Part shown: positions 42,890 to 51,782 of the stretch, one piece after another
How positions within the stretch are numbered: the stretch's first letter is position 1
Layout of the letters: every line of letters begins with the position of its first letter
Source of the DNA: CALESS01 sp041741455
Lineage (GTDB): Bacteria; Chloroflexota; Anaerolineae; Anaerolineales; Anaerolineaceae
Reading direction: 5' to 3'
DNA length: 64,000 nt
Assembly: GCA_041741455.1 (NCBI GenBank)
Contig: JBGSJZ010000087.1
Location: 62,001 to 126,000 of the forward strand
Translations under genes and position numbers: made by a program
Notes under the pieces: generated by a model
What the model saw: the letters and a program-made list of their open reading frames with translations, nothing else
Told to the model about the DNA's origin: nothing
Database searches by the model: none

Positions 42890-44992
42890 ATGAGACACAG
42901 TAGACAGTTCGCCATTTTGGTCATCTTGTTGAGCCTGCTCACCGGTTGTGCTCCAGCCTCAACCCCCACCCCTACTAATACAGCAGTTCCCCCGACCTAC
43001 ACTGCGGTTCCGCCGACCAACACGACAATTCCGCCAACTGCAACGACCGAATCGACAGCCTTCCCAACCCCTGAACTTCCGAGCATTCTCTGGAGTCGAA
43101 CCTACCATAAAACGGTCAACGACATGGGGGAAGATGTTTTGGTGGCTGACGACGGCGGCTTTTACATCGTCGGCACGGCTAACCTTGATATGGTTGGCGC
43201 TGGCAAAAGCGGAGACATCTACCTGATTCGCACCGACCAAAACGGGGCAGTGCTCTGGGAGAAAACTTATGGCGGTGACAAGGCTGAAGAAGGTCTCTCG
43301 ATAGCCCGCACCGACGACGGCAACCTGCTGTTGGCCGGAAAAACAAATTCGAGCGGCGCAGGTGGGGCGGACGCCTATCTTATCAAAGTTGACCTGGACG
43401 GCAACGAAATTTGGTCGCAGACCTATGGCAGTGCCCTGGACGAAATGGTCTCTGCGCGCGCGATGGCTGACGGCAGCTTCATGCTGTGGGGCAATGTGGT
43501 TGACCCCACAGATATCGTCGCCGACCCTGGCGCGGCTGGATATGGCGGCTATGCCGGGCGCAGCAATATCTACCTTGCCAAAGTAGACGCTGCAGGCGTC
43601 CTGGTTTGGTCGCAGACTTTCGGAGGTCAGAACAACCTGCTGACCAGTGGCGGCGTACAGGCACCGGATGGTGGTTTTGTCGTCCTGGCCTCGCTCTTGC
43701 GATTCCCACAGCCAGGAGACGACGCTTACCTGCTCAAGGTGGATGGCAACGGTGAAAAAGTGTGGGAGCGTACATGGGAAGAGGGGACAGTCTCAGCCTT
43801 TGACCTGCTTCGCACCGCCGATGACCAGTATCTCATCGCCGCCTCGTATGCCCCTGCCGATGACAAGGCCCACGCCATTGCCGATTTCCTGTTGATCAAA
43901 GTGGATCAACAAGGCGATGAGGTCTGGATCAGCCAATTTGGAGACCTCACGATGATGGATTACCCGATGGTGGTCACCCAAATCGCCGACGGCGGGTATA
44001 TTGCAGCTGGGGATTGGGTCAAAGACCTGTCGGGCCGTTCGCCGGGCTTGATCTCGATCGCCAAAATAGACTCTGCTGGAAATCTGATTTGGGAAAGGAC
44101 GATTGAACCAGCCGGGCAGCACAATGTTTTGCGTAGTTGGCTACAACTTGATGATGGCAGTTGTTTGCTGGTCGGTTCGCGATTCACCCGACAATTTGAA
44201 ATTTACCTGATGAAAGTAGATGCTGGCGCGGCAGGCAGCGCCTACCTGGGACAAACCCCGCCCGGGTTGACGCCACAGGTCTTTGCGCCGGGTCGCGTTT
44301 CGACCGCTGGGGCGATGGAATTTGCCGCCAGCTTGTCCCCGGATGGCAGGGAATTTTATTTCACTCGCCGTCTGGATGGGCAAAAGAACGCTCTCTATGA
44401 ATCCCACCTGGTCAATGGCGTCTGGACCGAACCGGCCCCAGTTGCGTTCTCAGCCGCTTATCCCGCCTTTGAGCCGCATGTTACTGCCGATAACCAGATC
44501 CTTTATTTCGGCTGGTTTCGTCCTGCACCCGCTGCGATAACCAGCACTGCGGATGCCGGTATCTGGGCTGTGGATCGCACCGATGCGGGCTGGTCGGAAG
44601 CCCGCTATATTGGCGAAGGTATGTTTGTCAGCTCCGACCAGAGCGGGCAAATCTATGTCACTACCTTTGCCGCTACCGGCAGGCCAAACTTAAGCAAAGT
44701 TACCCTGGCAGATGGGCGATTTGGCTCCTTTGAAGTCCTGCACGGTGGCGTGCATCCGGCGATCGCTCCGGATGGCAGTTACCTGGTCTTCGATGATGGG
44801 GATGGCAACCTGGCAGTCCGGTTCCTTCAGATGGATGGTTCCTGGAGTGCTCCAAAAAGCCTGTCCAGGCAGGGAATCCCGGCAGCCGCCTCCATTGCCA
44901 CTATTTCCCCGGATGGAAAATACCTGCTGTATACTTACGAAAATGATCTATACTGGGTTAGTGCCGAAGTGATTGCGAACCTGAAAAAATAA
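42890..44992 (+). CDS. Two-part beta-propeller lipoprotein
   Basis: This 700-residue protein has a lipoprotein signal (LTGCAP, C21) and a low-complexity linker of PPT(Y/N)T repeats. Its N-terminal part (about 65-450) consists of repeats of the type DGG(F/Y)-(x)n-G-(x)n-DAYL(I/L)K(V)D-(x)n-W-(R/Q)T(Y/F)GG. The C-terminal part (about 460-700) has PD40-like repeats (LSPDGREFYFTRR, ISPDGKYLLYTY). It is likely a surface protein for binding or sensing. It follows the TolB-like gene by 21 nt and precedes an alpha/beta hydrolase gene by 10 nt. Confidence 0.85.
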   Translation: MRHSRQFAILVILLSLLTGCAPASTPTPTNTAVPPTYTAVPPTNTTIPPTATTESTAFPTPELPSILWSRTYHKTVNDMGEDVLVADDGGFYIVGTANLDMVGAGKSGDIYLIRTDQNGAVLWEKTYGGDKAEEGLSIARTDDGNLLLAGKTNSSGAGGADAYLIKVDLDGNEIWSQTYGSALDEMVSARAMADGSFMLWGNVVDPTDIVADPGAAGYGGYAGRSNIYLAKVDAAGVLVWSQTFGGQNNLLTSGGVQAPDGGFVVLASLLRFPQPGDDAYLLKVDGNGEKVWERTWEEGTVSAFDLLRTADDQYLIAASYAPADDKAHAIADFLLIKVDQQGDEVWISQFGDLTMMDYPMVVTQIADGGYIAAGDWVKDLSGRSPGLISIAKIDSAGNLIWERTIEPAGQHNVLRSWLQLDDGSCLLVGSRFTRQFEIYLMKVDAGAAGSAYLGQTPPGLTPQVFAPGRVSTAGAMEFAASLSPDGREFYFTRRLDGQKNALYESHLVNGVWTEPAPVAFSAAYPAFEPHVTADNQILYFGWFRPAPAAITSTADAGIWAVDRTDAGWSEARYIGEGMFVSSDQSGQIYVTTFAATGRPNLSKVTLADGRFGSFEVLHGGVHPAIAPDGSYLVFDDGDGNLAVRFLQMDGSWSAPKSLSRQGIPAAASIATISPDGKYLLYTYENDLYWVSAEVIANLKK

Positions 44993-45002
44993 GGAGAATG
45001 TC

Positions 45003-45866
45003 ATGCGCGATTTACGTGTCTACACCGGAGCGATTGAACTGCAAATTCGGGAGTACGAACACCCAGGCAGCCCGGTTATCTTCCTGCATTATGGCGGCGC
45101 AAACCTGATGATGTGGCAGAGCGCTGTGTCCTATTTTGAGGATCAGTATCGCTTGATCCTGGTGGATTTGCGCGACCACGGCAAATCGGACAAACCCCAG
45201 GCAGGCAACGATATTGACCAGATGGCCGCCGATGTGGCCGGGATGATGGATGCCTTGCAGATTGAAAAAGCGCACCTGGTGGGCAGCTCGCTGGGGGCCG
45301 AGGTGGCGCTCAGCCTGGCCGCCAATTACCCAGAAAAGGTCATCTCGCTGGTTTGTGATGGCGCTTTGACCAGTGAATATGGCCCCTACAGCACCTGGCA
45401 GGACTCTGAAGATGCCTTTCGGGAGCATGTCCAAGCGCAACTGGATGGGATGCGCGGGCGACCAGAGAAGGTCTTCCCTTCGGTCAGTGCTTTCCTGGCG
45501 GACAGCCGCCAGAACCTGGAAAAGTATGATCTATGGAATGAGTACATGGAAGCGCTCCAGGCTTATGATGTGTGCGAGTTGCGCCCTGGTGAGTTTGGGC
45601 GCAGCTGGCAAAAACAGGCCCGCCTGAACTACATGACCCATTATTTTGACTGCCGCTTTGAGAATTATTACTCGCGTGTGCAATGCCCGCTGCTGATGGT
45701 GACTGGCTCAGAAAACGAACCAGCCGAAACTCACGCCATGCAAGGGTTATGTGAATTGGCTCCCAAGGGAAAGCTGGTGGTTGTACCCGGTTGGATGCAC
45801 CCTTACGGCTGGCTGCTCCATCCCGAGACGATGTGCCAGACGGTGCTGGAATTTTTGAGCGAATGA
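45003..45866 (+). CDS. Alpha/beta hydrolase
   Basis: This 287-residue hydrolase has the nucleophile elbow GSSLG (94-98, Ser96). The oxyanion strand is VIFLHYGGANLMMW (about 25-38), the acid residue probably lies in TGSENEPAE (about 240), and a late His is in GWMHPYGW near 264. The substrate (ester, lactone or haloalkane) cannot be predicted. AAGGAG sits 6 nt before the ATG. It continues the tight plus-strand series after the lipoproteins. Confidence 0.85.
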   Translation: MRDLRVYTGAIELQIREYEHPGSPVIFLHYGGANLMMWQSAVSYFEDQYRLILVDLRDHGKSDKPQAGNDIDQMAADVAGMMDALQIEKAHLVGSSLGAEVALSLAANYPEKVISLVCDGALTSEYGPYSTWQDSEDAFREHVQAQLDGMRGRPEKVFPSVSAFLADSRQNLEKYDLWNEYMEALQAYDVCELRPGEFGRSWQKQARLNYMTHYFDCRFENYYSRVQCPLLMVTGSENEPAETHAMQGLCELAPKGKLVVVPGWMHPYGWLLHPETMCQTVLEFLSE

Positions 45867-45875
45867 AAACCTTTT

Positions 45876-46673
45876 ATGAACACCCCAATTGCTTCCCCGC
45901 TTGTCAAAGTTGCCCCGGCTGATAGTCCCAAATACTATGCTATCTTCCAACAATTTGAGCAGTTTACCAACTTCATCCATTTTGCCATCGAGTTTTTTAC
46001 TCCTGAAATCTGGGTGGACGACGAAGCGCAGCCGACCCTGGCCTGTTTTTACACCGCCCCGGCCTACTTCCTGTGGGGCGATCCGGATGCCAAAAATATT
46101 GCTCCGCTGCTCGAAATAATTCCTCAGGATCGTTGGCTTGTGCCTTCCAGCGAAAAATGGGATCGCCATCTGGTGGCTTATTTTGGTGAAAGGCTGATCA
46201 CCCATCCGCGCACCAGTTTTGATGCAACCTCCCTGAGCCTGGAATTCCTGCGCAGCCTGAAAACCGAGTTGCCTGCCGGTTTGCGCCTGGCCCCGATTGG
46301 TGAAACACATGTCAACGACCAGGAAGGCATGTTGTATCAGGATTTGCTCTGCAAGTTCTTCACTGCAGCAGACTTTTTACAGCAAGGGGCCGGGTTCTGC
46401 CTGTTGGAAGATGAGAAAATCATCGGCTTTGCCGCTGCTAACTACCCCATCCGCAACCAGGTGCTGGAAGTTTACATCCGTGTGGACTACAACAATAATC
46501 CTCGCCACCGGCATCAGGGATTGGGGACGCAGTTGGGCGTCGTCTTGCTCGAATATTGTCTGGAAAACGGCCTCGAACCGCAGTGGGATGCCGCCAATGA
46601 CATTTCTGCCCGCATGGCGCTGAAATTGGGCTACACCCTGCGTCATGCATGGAAAATGTATCATCTGCAATAG
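45876..46673 (+). CDS. GNAT-type acetyltransferase (PF12746-like)
   Basis: This 265-residue protein matches the GNAT_acetyltran group. Its C-terminal domain has RHRHQGLGTQLGVVLLEYC (acetyl-CoA loop, near 210-228), then PQWDAANDISARMALKLGY near 235-253. The N-terminal 150 residues form a variable substrate lid. The target is unknown. It starts 9 nt after the hydrolase stop. It has a paralogue in the same run (48679-49473). Confidence 0.8.
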   Translation: MNTPIASPLVKVAPADSPKYYAIFQQFEQFTNFIHFAIEFFTPEIWVDDEAQPTLACFYTAPAYFLWGDPDAKNIAPLLEIIPQDRWLVPSSEKWDRHLVAYFGERLITHPRTSFDATSLSLEFLRSLKTELPAGLRLAPIGETHVNDQEGMLYQDLLCKFFTAADFLQQGAGFCLLEDEKIIGFAAANYPIRNQVLEVYIRVDYNNNPRHRHQGLGTQLGVVLLEYCLENGLEPQWDAANDISARMALKLGYTLRHAWKMYHLQ

Positions 46674-46687
46674 AGAAACTGGCAACG

Positions 46688-47272
46688 ATGTCTTTTTTTA
46701 CAAATCTCCAGATGTTGTTTAGCGCACTCAGCAAACCGACACAGCAGGTGACACTTCTGAATCTGCCCCCAGGTCGGGTACTCGATATTGGCGGGGGCGG
46801 GGAAGGCGTGATTGCCCAGGTTGGCGGCAGCCAGGTCGTTGCAGTGGATAAACTTTTCTCCGAAATTGACGAGGCACGTGACAAATCCGCCGCCGCAAAC
46901 TGGCTGACCGCCAACGCGACCCAATTGCCCTGCGCCAACGGGAGCTTTCCCCATGCAACCGCCTTTTTTAGCTGTATGTATATGCCCAACGAGATCAAAT
47001 CTACCATTTTCAAAGAAACCTATCGTGTGCTTCAACCCGGCGGCGAATTTTGGATTTGGGATGCGCCGATGAGCGCTCGCAGCGGGGTTTTTGCCCTGCG
47101 ACTGCATGTCAGCCTGCCCAACCAAAAGACCATCACCACCGCCTATGGCGTCCGAGCCAAAGACCAATCCGCCACCAGCCTGGGCGACCTACTCCAACAG
47201 GCTGGGTTCAAAACTGAAATCAGCGCTCAGCGCAAACATTGGTTCTTGCTCAAAGCCTGCAAAACTACCTGA
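46688..47272 (+). CDS. Class I SAM-dependent methyltransferase
   Basis: This 194-residue protein has the SAM loop VLDIGGGGEG at 31-40, AVDKLFSEI near 52, and a methyltransferase-11 pattern around LPCANGSF near 81 and ETYRVLQPGGEFWIWD near 108. The substrate is unknown. ATG 46688 fits homologue-like N-termini; an upstream ATG at 46649 overlaps the GNAT gene and is possible. The stop overlaps the next start (TGATG). Confidence 0.8.
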   Translation: MSFFTNLQMLFSALSKPTQQVTLLNLPPGRVLDIGGGGEGVIAQVGGSQVVAVDKLFSEIDEARDKSAAANWLTANATQLPCANGSFPHATAFFSCMYMPNEIKSTIFKETYRVLQPGGEFWIWDAPMSARSGVFALRLHVSLPNQKTITTAYGVRAKDQSATSLGDLLQQAGFKTEISAQRKHWFLLKACKTT

Positions 47273-47745
47273 TGGTAAGACCTATGGCATCTCACCTGAC
47301 CTTTCGCATCTTGACCGATGAACGTGACTACCCCCTACTGCTGGAAATCAACCATCACAGTCGCCAGGCTGATAACGACCCCGATCCCATCACGATCGAA
47401 GTGATTGCCAACCTCCTGTCCAACATGGATGGTCTGACCGCCCAACAAGGAGTAGTCATTGCCTCGCAGGATGAAACCCCGATTGACTACAGCTGCCTGG
47501 GCTGGTATTCCAGCCGTCCTGACACTCGCCTGTACTATCAGATTAGCACCTTGCATCCTGAGCGCCGCTCTCTTTGGCCGCTGCTGGTGGCTGAAAATGA
47601 GCGCCGCCTGCGCGTCACCGAAGCGGGGTTGGGCGTAGACGCCGAGAACGAAAGTGCGGCATTCTGTTCATATGAAAGCCTGAGATACAAAACCTTCCGT
47701 GTAGATACCTGGTTCCGCAAAGCTATGAAAAGCCTGCAGAAATGA
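47272..47745 (+). CDS. Short GNAT-like protein
   Basis: This 157-residue protein has the GNAT start (FRILTDERDYPLLLEI), a central strand and a C-terminal region DTRLYYQISTLHPERRSLWPLLVAENERRL. A clear Q/RxxGxG acetyl-CoA loop is not visible: the expected loop reads HPERRSLWP. Activity is therefore doubtful. The start overlaps the methyltransferase stop by one base (TGATG); ATG 47284 is an alternative. The stop overlaps the next start (ATGA). Confidence 0.6.
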   Translation: MVRPMASHLTFRILTDERDYPLLLEINHHSRQADNDPDPITIEVIANLLSNMDGLTAQQGVVIASQDETPIDYSCLGWYSSRPDTRLYYQISTLHPERRSLWPLLVAENERRLRVTEAGLGVDAENESAAFCSYESLRYKTFRVDTWFRKAMKSLQK

Positions 47746-48671
47746 CCCCTATGGAAACTGTTCAAGAGATTATCGCACGCATCCCGGCCTGGCAAGGATT
47801 GGAAAATATTCAGGTGGAGCAGATTGCTGGCCTGACCAACAGTAATTTCCAGGTGACGGTCAATGGGGAGCGCTTTGTACTGCGCGTCAGCGGGCAGAAC
47901 ACGGCGCGCCTGGGCATCAACCGCGCCTATGAGTTGGTGGCGCTGCGCAGCGCGGCGCAGGCCGGGCTTGGCCCTCAAGTTGTTGCATTTCTGCCGCCTG
48001 AAGGCCACTTGGTCACGCGCTGGGTGGAGGGCCGCCATTGGACTGTGGAGGAATATCGTACACCTGCGCACGTGCAGCTGTTGACCAAAACCGTGAAGCG
48101 TATCCATGCCCTACCTTCGAACGGAGCCGTTTTTTCGCCCTTCCAGCGGGTCAGTTCTTTTCTGGAGACGGCTCGCAGCTTCAACGCTCCCCTTCCAGCC
48201 GGCCTGGATTTTTGCCTGGATACCATGCGCGCCGTTGAGCTGGACCAGCAAAGCGACTTATCCAGTTGGCAGCGCATGTGTCACAATGACCTGGTTGCGG
48301 TGAACTATCTCTACCTTGAAAAAGTAGATTCTATCATCGTCCTTGACTGGGAGTTTTCTGGCCTGGGCGATATCTACTATGACTTGGCCACGGTTGTGTA
48401 CACCCATGATAGTGATGGGCCAGTCCCGCCTGAATTGGAAAGGGTGATGCTGGACTGTTATTTTGGAACGGCCACCGCTTTTCAACAGCGCCGGTTGCTG
48501 GGTATGAAATACATGTTGATGTTGTTCACCGGCATGTGGGGGCTGGTGCAGAGCGGGATGCAGGCGGCCGGGCTGATCCCGGCGGTGGAAGGGTTTGACT
48601 ACCTGGAATTTGCTGAATACCTCTTTGCCCATGATATCCAGGCATTGCGAGAGCAATACATACTCAGTTGA
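47742..48671 (+). CDS. Choline-kinase/APH-family phosphotransferase
   Basis: This 309-residue kinase-like protein has the catalytic Brenner motif CHNDLVAVNYL near 182 and the metal-binding DWEFSG near 201, as in choline/ethanolamine kinases and aminoglycoside phosphotransferases. GLTNSNFQVTVNGERFVLRV near 28-47 contributes the ATP-binding strand pair. The substrate may be a small amino-alcohol, aminoglycoside or sugar. It overlaps the short GNAT gene by 4 nt (ATGA), indicating translational coupling. Confidence 0.85.
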   Translation: MTPMETVQEIIARIPAWQGLENIQVEQIAGLTNSNFQVTVNGERFVLRVSGQNTARLGINRAYELVALRSAAQAGLGPQVVAFLPPEGHLVTRWVEGRHWTVEEYRTPAHVQLLTKTVKRIHALPSNGAVFSPFQRVSSFLETARSFNAPLPAGLDFCLDTMRAVELDQQSDLSSWQRMCHNDLVAVNYLYLEKVDSIIVLDWEFSGLGDIYYDLATVVYTHDSDGPVPPELERVMLDCYFGTATAFQQRRLLGMKYMLMLFTGMWGLVQSGMQAAGLIPAVEGFDYLEFAEYLFAHDIQALREQYILS

Positions 48672-48678
48672 GGTCGAT

Positions 48679-49473
48679 ATGATAGAACTTCATCCCAGTG
48701 AATTTGCCAGTATCACCCCCTTGCTGGAGGGTGTGAAACAAAAAGTGCTGCCGTACGCAATCTGCCAGGGGAACAGCCCGGGGCGGGTCTTTGTAGATCG
48801 GCGCGAAAACCCACAATTGATCCTGGTCTGGTCAACTTTGGGATACTATTTTATCGCTGGCGCTCCAGCCTTAGCGCATGATTGGGTTGAAGCCAGCCGG
48901 GTATTGCTTGAAAGCTTTGTGCCGGCTTCTCAGGCAGGCGGCGAAAGCAGCTTCATTTTGGTACCTGCGCAGGATGGTTGGAAAGAACACCTGCCCGATT
49001 TGCTGCCCGGACAAGAGGTGATTGAAATCTACCGCCGCCCATTCCAATTCGATATCGCTCAGTTCAAGTTGTTGGACCGTTCGCAGGATAGTCTCCCGGC
49101 AGGTTTTCAGCTTCGTGTGATGGATGCCGCACTGACCGAGAAGATCGGGACGCCGCCGGGCTGGTCTTCGGCGGAGGCCTTTTTAGAGCATGGCCTGGGT
49201 GTGGTTTTGCTGGCGGGTGATGAAGTGGCCAGCCTGTGTACCAGTGTCTTTGCCAGCCAGCAAGCCATGGAAATTGACATCCATACAGCAGAAAAATACC
49301 AACGGCAAGGATTGGCTACGCTGACCGCTTCCGCCTTCATCGAGGAATGCTTGCGACTTGGCAAGCAGCCCAACTGGGAATGCTTTTGGGATAATGAAGC
49401 CTCCACCTTGCTGGCCGAAAACCTGAGGTTTCATGCTGAGGCAGACTATCCCGTATATTGTTGGGAGGAGTGA
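48679..49473 (+). CDS. GNAT-type acetyltransferase (PF12746-like), paralogue
   Basis: This 264-residue protein begins MIELHPSEFASITPLLEGV and ends with a GNAT C-domain. Markers are HTAEKYQRQGLATLTASAFIEE near 197-218 (acetyl-CoA loop) and PNWECFWDNEASTLLAENL near 229-247. I chose ATG 48679, with GAGGT upstream; the longer open frame from 48595 overlaps the kinase gene. It resembles 45876-46673 in architecture. The target is unknown. Confidence 0.82.
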   Translation: MIELHPSEFASITPLLEGVKQKVLPYAICQGNSPGRVFVDRRENPQLILVWSTLGYYFIAGAPALAHDWVEASRVLLESFVPASQAGGESSFILVPAQDGWKEHLPDLLPGQEVIEIYRRPFQFDIAQFKLLDRSQDSLPAGFQLRVMDAALTEKIGTPPGWSSAEAFLEHGLGVVLLAGDEVASLCTSVFASQQAMEIDIHTAEKYQRQGLATLTASAFIEECLRLGKQPNWECFWDNEASTLLAENLRFHAEADYPVYCWEE

Positions 49474-49477
49474 ACCA

Positions 49478-51004
49478 ATGGCTTTGATCATGCGCCCCTG
49501 CCAGGATGAAAACGACTTTTTTCGTGTGCGCAATTTTCTGCGCGAGGTATTTCTGCTGAACAACCGCCTGGAACACAGCTGGCATGTGGCCCGGCTGGAT
49601 TATTGGCGCTGGCATTTCATCGCTACCTGCCAGTTGACCCCGCCTTTCGAACAAGTTGCGGTTGTCTGGGAAACCGACCAAGGCGAGCTGGCTGCCGTCC
49701 TGCACCCCTTTGGCGGTGGCGAAATTCGCGCCCATTTCCATCCTCGTTTTCGCAGCCCAGAGGTAGAGACTGAGGTATATGCTTACGCTGTGGAGCATTT
49801 CGCTGAGAAAACCGAAAACGGGGCGTACCTCATTGCCCCGGTTTTGGCGGATGATGCCCTGCGGCAGGAAACCCTGGCCCGCCTGGGTTTTTCCAGGCGA
49901 GCAGGTTGGAACCACCACTACTGGCACGACCTGGATGCGCCCCTGCCGAAGGTCGCAACCCCTGCCGGTTATTCAATCCGCTCGATGGGTGATGAAAGCG
50001 AGCATCCATCTCGCAGTTGGTGCTCCTGGCGCGCTTTTCACGCTGACGAGCCTGTCTCCAATTATGATGGCGATTTCTCCTGGTACAAAAATGTCCAGTC
50101 GGCTCCGCTCTACCGCCGCGACCTGGATGTGGTGTCGGCTGCTCCGAATGGCGAGATCGCCGCGTTTTGCACGATCTATTATGACGACTACACCCGCAGC
50201 GCCGTCACCGTGCTGGTGGGGGTTGCTGCCGAGCACTGGCAGCGCGGCTTGGGCAAAGCGCTGATGATCGAGGGCATGCGGCGGCTGCAGCGGCTGGGTT
50301 GTACGCGGGTTTTCTCCACTGCGAACGAAGAGCCGGCTGACGCCCTCTATCGCTCGGTGATGACGAATATGCGGGTGACCGATACCTGGGTTTACGAAAG
50401 TGCCCAGCCGACCCGGCCTGCATACCATACGCTGGCCAGCCAGGCGGTGTCCCCGCGTGTTTTCCCTGTGCTAACCACACCGCGCTTGGTTTTGCGTGAG
50501 TTCACCCTGGCTGATGTTCCCGCCGTTTTCGAGATTTTCCGACGCCCGGATGTAAATGAATTCGTGGAAACAGAAACGATGACATCCATCAAGGATGCTG
50601 AGGTGCGGGTGAACAGCCGCATGGGGCTATTCAGAGGTCAGATGGGCTTTCGCTGGGCAATCGCACTGCGTACCGATCCGGAGCGGCTGATAGGCTCGTG
50701 CGGTTACTTCAGCGTGCGCCGCGGCACCGCCACCGTGGAAATCGGTTACGATTTGCATCCTGATTTCTGGGGGCAGGGGATGATGACGGAGGCCCTGCGC
50801 ACGGTGATTGCATACAGCTTTGGCGAGCAGACTCTGATGCCCGTGCACCGGATTGAGGCGCTGGTGCTCCCCGAAAATCGGGCTTCGCTGCGCGTGTTGG
50901 AGAAGTTGGGCTTTGAGCAAGAAGGGGTGCGGCGCGAATTCGGCTTTTGGAAAGGACGCTACCGAGATGTATTTCTATGTGCCTTGCTGAATTCAAACAA
51001 GTGA
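49478..51004 (+). CDS. Multi-domain GNAT fusion (tandem GNAT plus RimJ/RimL-type)
   Basis: This 508-residue protein contains an N-terminal GNAT-like domain (about 1-160) and a second GNAT domain (about 165-310) with the loop AAEHWQRGLGKALMIEG near 253. A C-terminal RimJ/RimL-type domain (about 340-508) has TPRLVLREFTLAD, HPDFWGQGMMTEALRTV near 430 and LPENRASLRVLEKLGF near 472. Triple GNAT fusions are unusual. The first domain lacks a clear acetyl-CoA loop, so it may be structural. I chose ATG 49478 for GGAGG upstream; it is four bases after the previous stop. Confidence 0.85.
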   Translation: MALIMRPCQDENDFFRVRNFLREVFLLNNRLEHSWHVARLDYWRWHFIATCQLTPPFEQVAVVWETDQGELAAVLHPFGGGEIRAHFHPRFRSPEVETEVYAYAVEHFAEKTENGAYLIAPVLADDALRQETLARLGFSRRAGWNHHYWHDLDAPLPKVATPAGYSIRSMGDESEHPSRSWCSWRAFHADEPVSNYDGDFSWYKNVQSAPLYRRDLDVVSAAPNGEIAAFCTIYYDDYTRSAVTVLVGVAAEHWQRGLGKALMIEGMRRLQRLGCTRVFSTANEEPADALYRSVMTNMRVTDTWVYESAQPTRPAYHTLASQAVSPRVFPVLTTPRLVLREFTLADVPAVFEIFRRPDVNEFVETETMTSIKDAEVRVNSRMGLFRGQMGFRWAIALRTDPERLIGSCGYFSVRRGTATVEIGYDLHPDFWGQGMMTEALRTVIAYSFGEQTLMPVHRIEALVLPENRASLRVLEKLGFEQEGVRREFGFWKGRYRDVFLCALLNSNK

Positions 51005-51098
51005 GTTTCTACACAGATCGGATATAAGTAAAGTCTGAGCTTACTTGATAAGTAGGTCATGGACAACATGCAAATGGATGTAATAAGGAAGTTGTAAA

Positions 51099-51770
51099 AT
51101 GTCATCAAAATTAATTGTCGGTGTCGCTCTACGCATCGGGTTGGGTATTCCCTTCATCGCGCTCATCATCATCCTGCCCGCCGGAAGGTGGAACTATTGG
51201 CAGGGATGGATGTATCTTGCCACGCTGGTACTCCCGATGCTGCTTGCCACCGCCTATTTATTCAAGAACGATCAGGCTCTGCTGGAGCGCCGCATGCGCA
51301 TGCGCGAAAAACAAAGCGCCCAGCAAAAAATCATCGGGTTCCTAGCGCTTTACTTCCTGCTGGCCTTTACCCTGCCTGGGTTTGATGTGCGCTTTGGTTG
51401 GTCCAACGTTCCACTATTGGTCTCCATCCTGGCGGATGCCCTGGTGTTTGCGGGGTACATGATCACTTTCTGGGTTCTGACGGTCAACAGCTTCCTCTCC
51501 CGCGTCGTCGAGGTCGCTGCCGAACAAAAAGTCGTCACCACCGGCCCGTATGCCATCGTGCGCCACCCCATGTATTTTGGCGTGGCCTTGCTCTACATCG
51601 CCTCCCCACTGGCGCTCGGTTCGTATTGGGCGGTCTTGCCTGCGCTGATGATTCTGCCCCTGCTGGCGCTGCGCATCCGCAATGAGGAAGAAGTCTTGCT
51701 GCGCGAGTTGGTCGGTTATGCCGAATACCGTCAAAAAGTCAAATACCGCCTCCTGCCAGGAGTGTGGTAG
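51099..51770 (+). CDS. Isoprenylcysteine methyltransferase-like membrane protein
   Basis: This 223-residue membrane protein of the ICMT/PEMT family has about five helices. The SAM-site signature is VTTGPYAIVRHPMYFG near 146-161, followed by RIRNEEEVLLRELVGYAEYRQKVKYRLLPG near 191-220. Such bacterial enzymes methylate lipids or small thiols or amines. AAGGAAG precedes the ATG. A 94-base gap from the previous gene suggests it may have its own promoter. Confidence 0.88.
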   Translation: MSSKLIVGVALRIGLGIPFIALIIILPAGRWNYWQGWMYLATLVLPMLLATAYLFKNDQALLERRMRMREKQSAQQKIIGFLALYFLLAFTLPGFDVRFGWSNVPLLVSILADALVFAGYMITFWVLTVNSFLSRVVEVAAEQKVVTTGPYAIVRHPMYFGVALLYIASPLALGSYWAVLPALMILPLLALRIRNEEEVLLRELVGYAEYRQKVKYRLLPGVW

Positions 51771-51782
51771 AAAGGATCTCGC

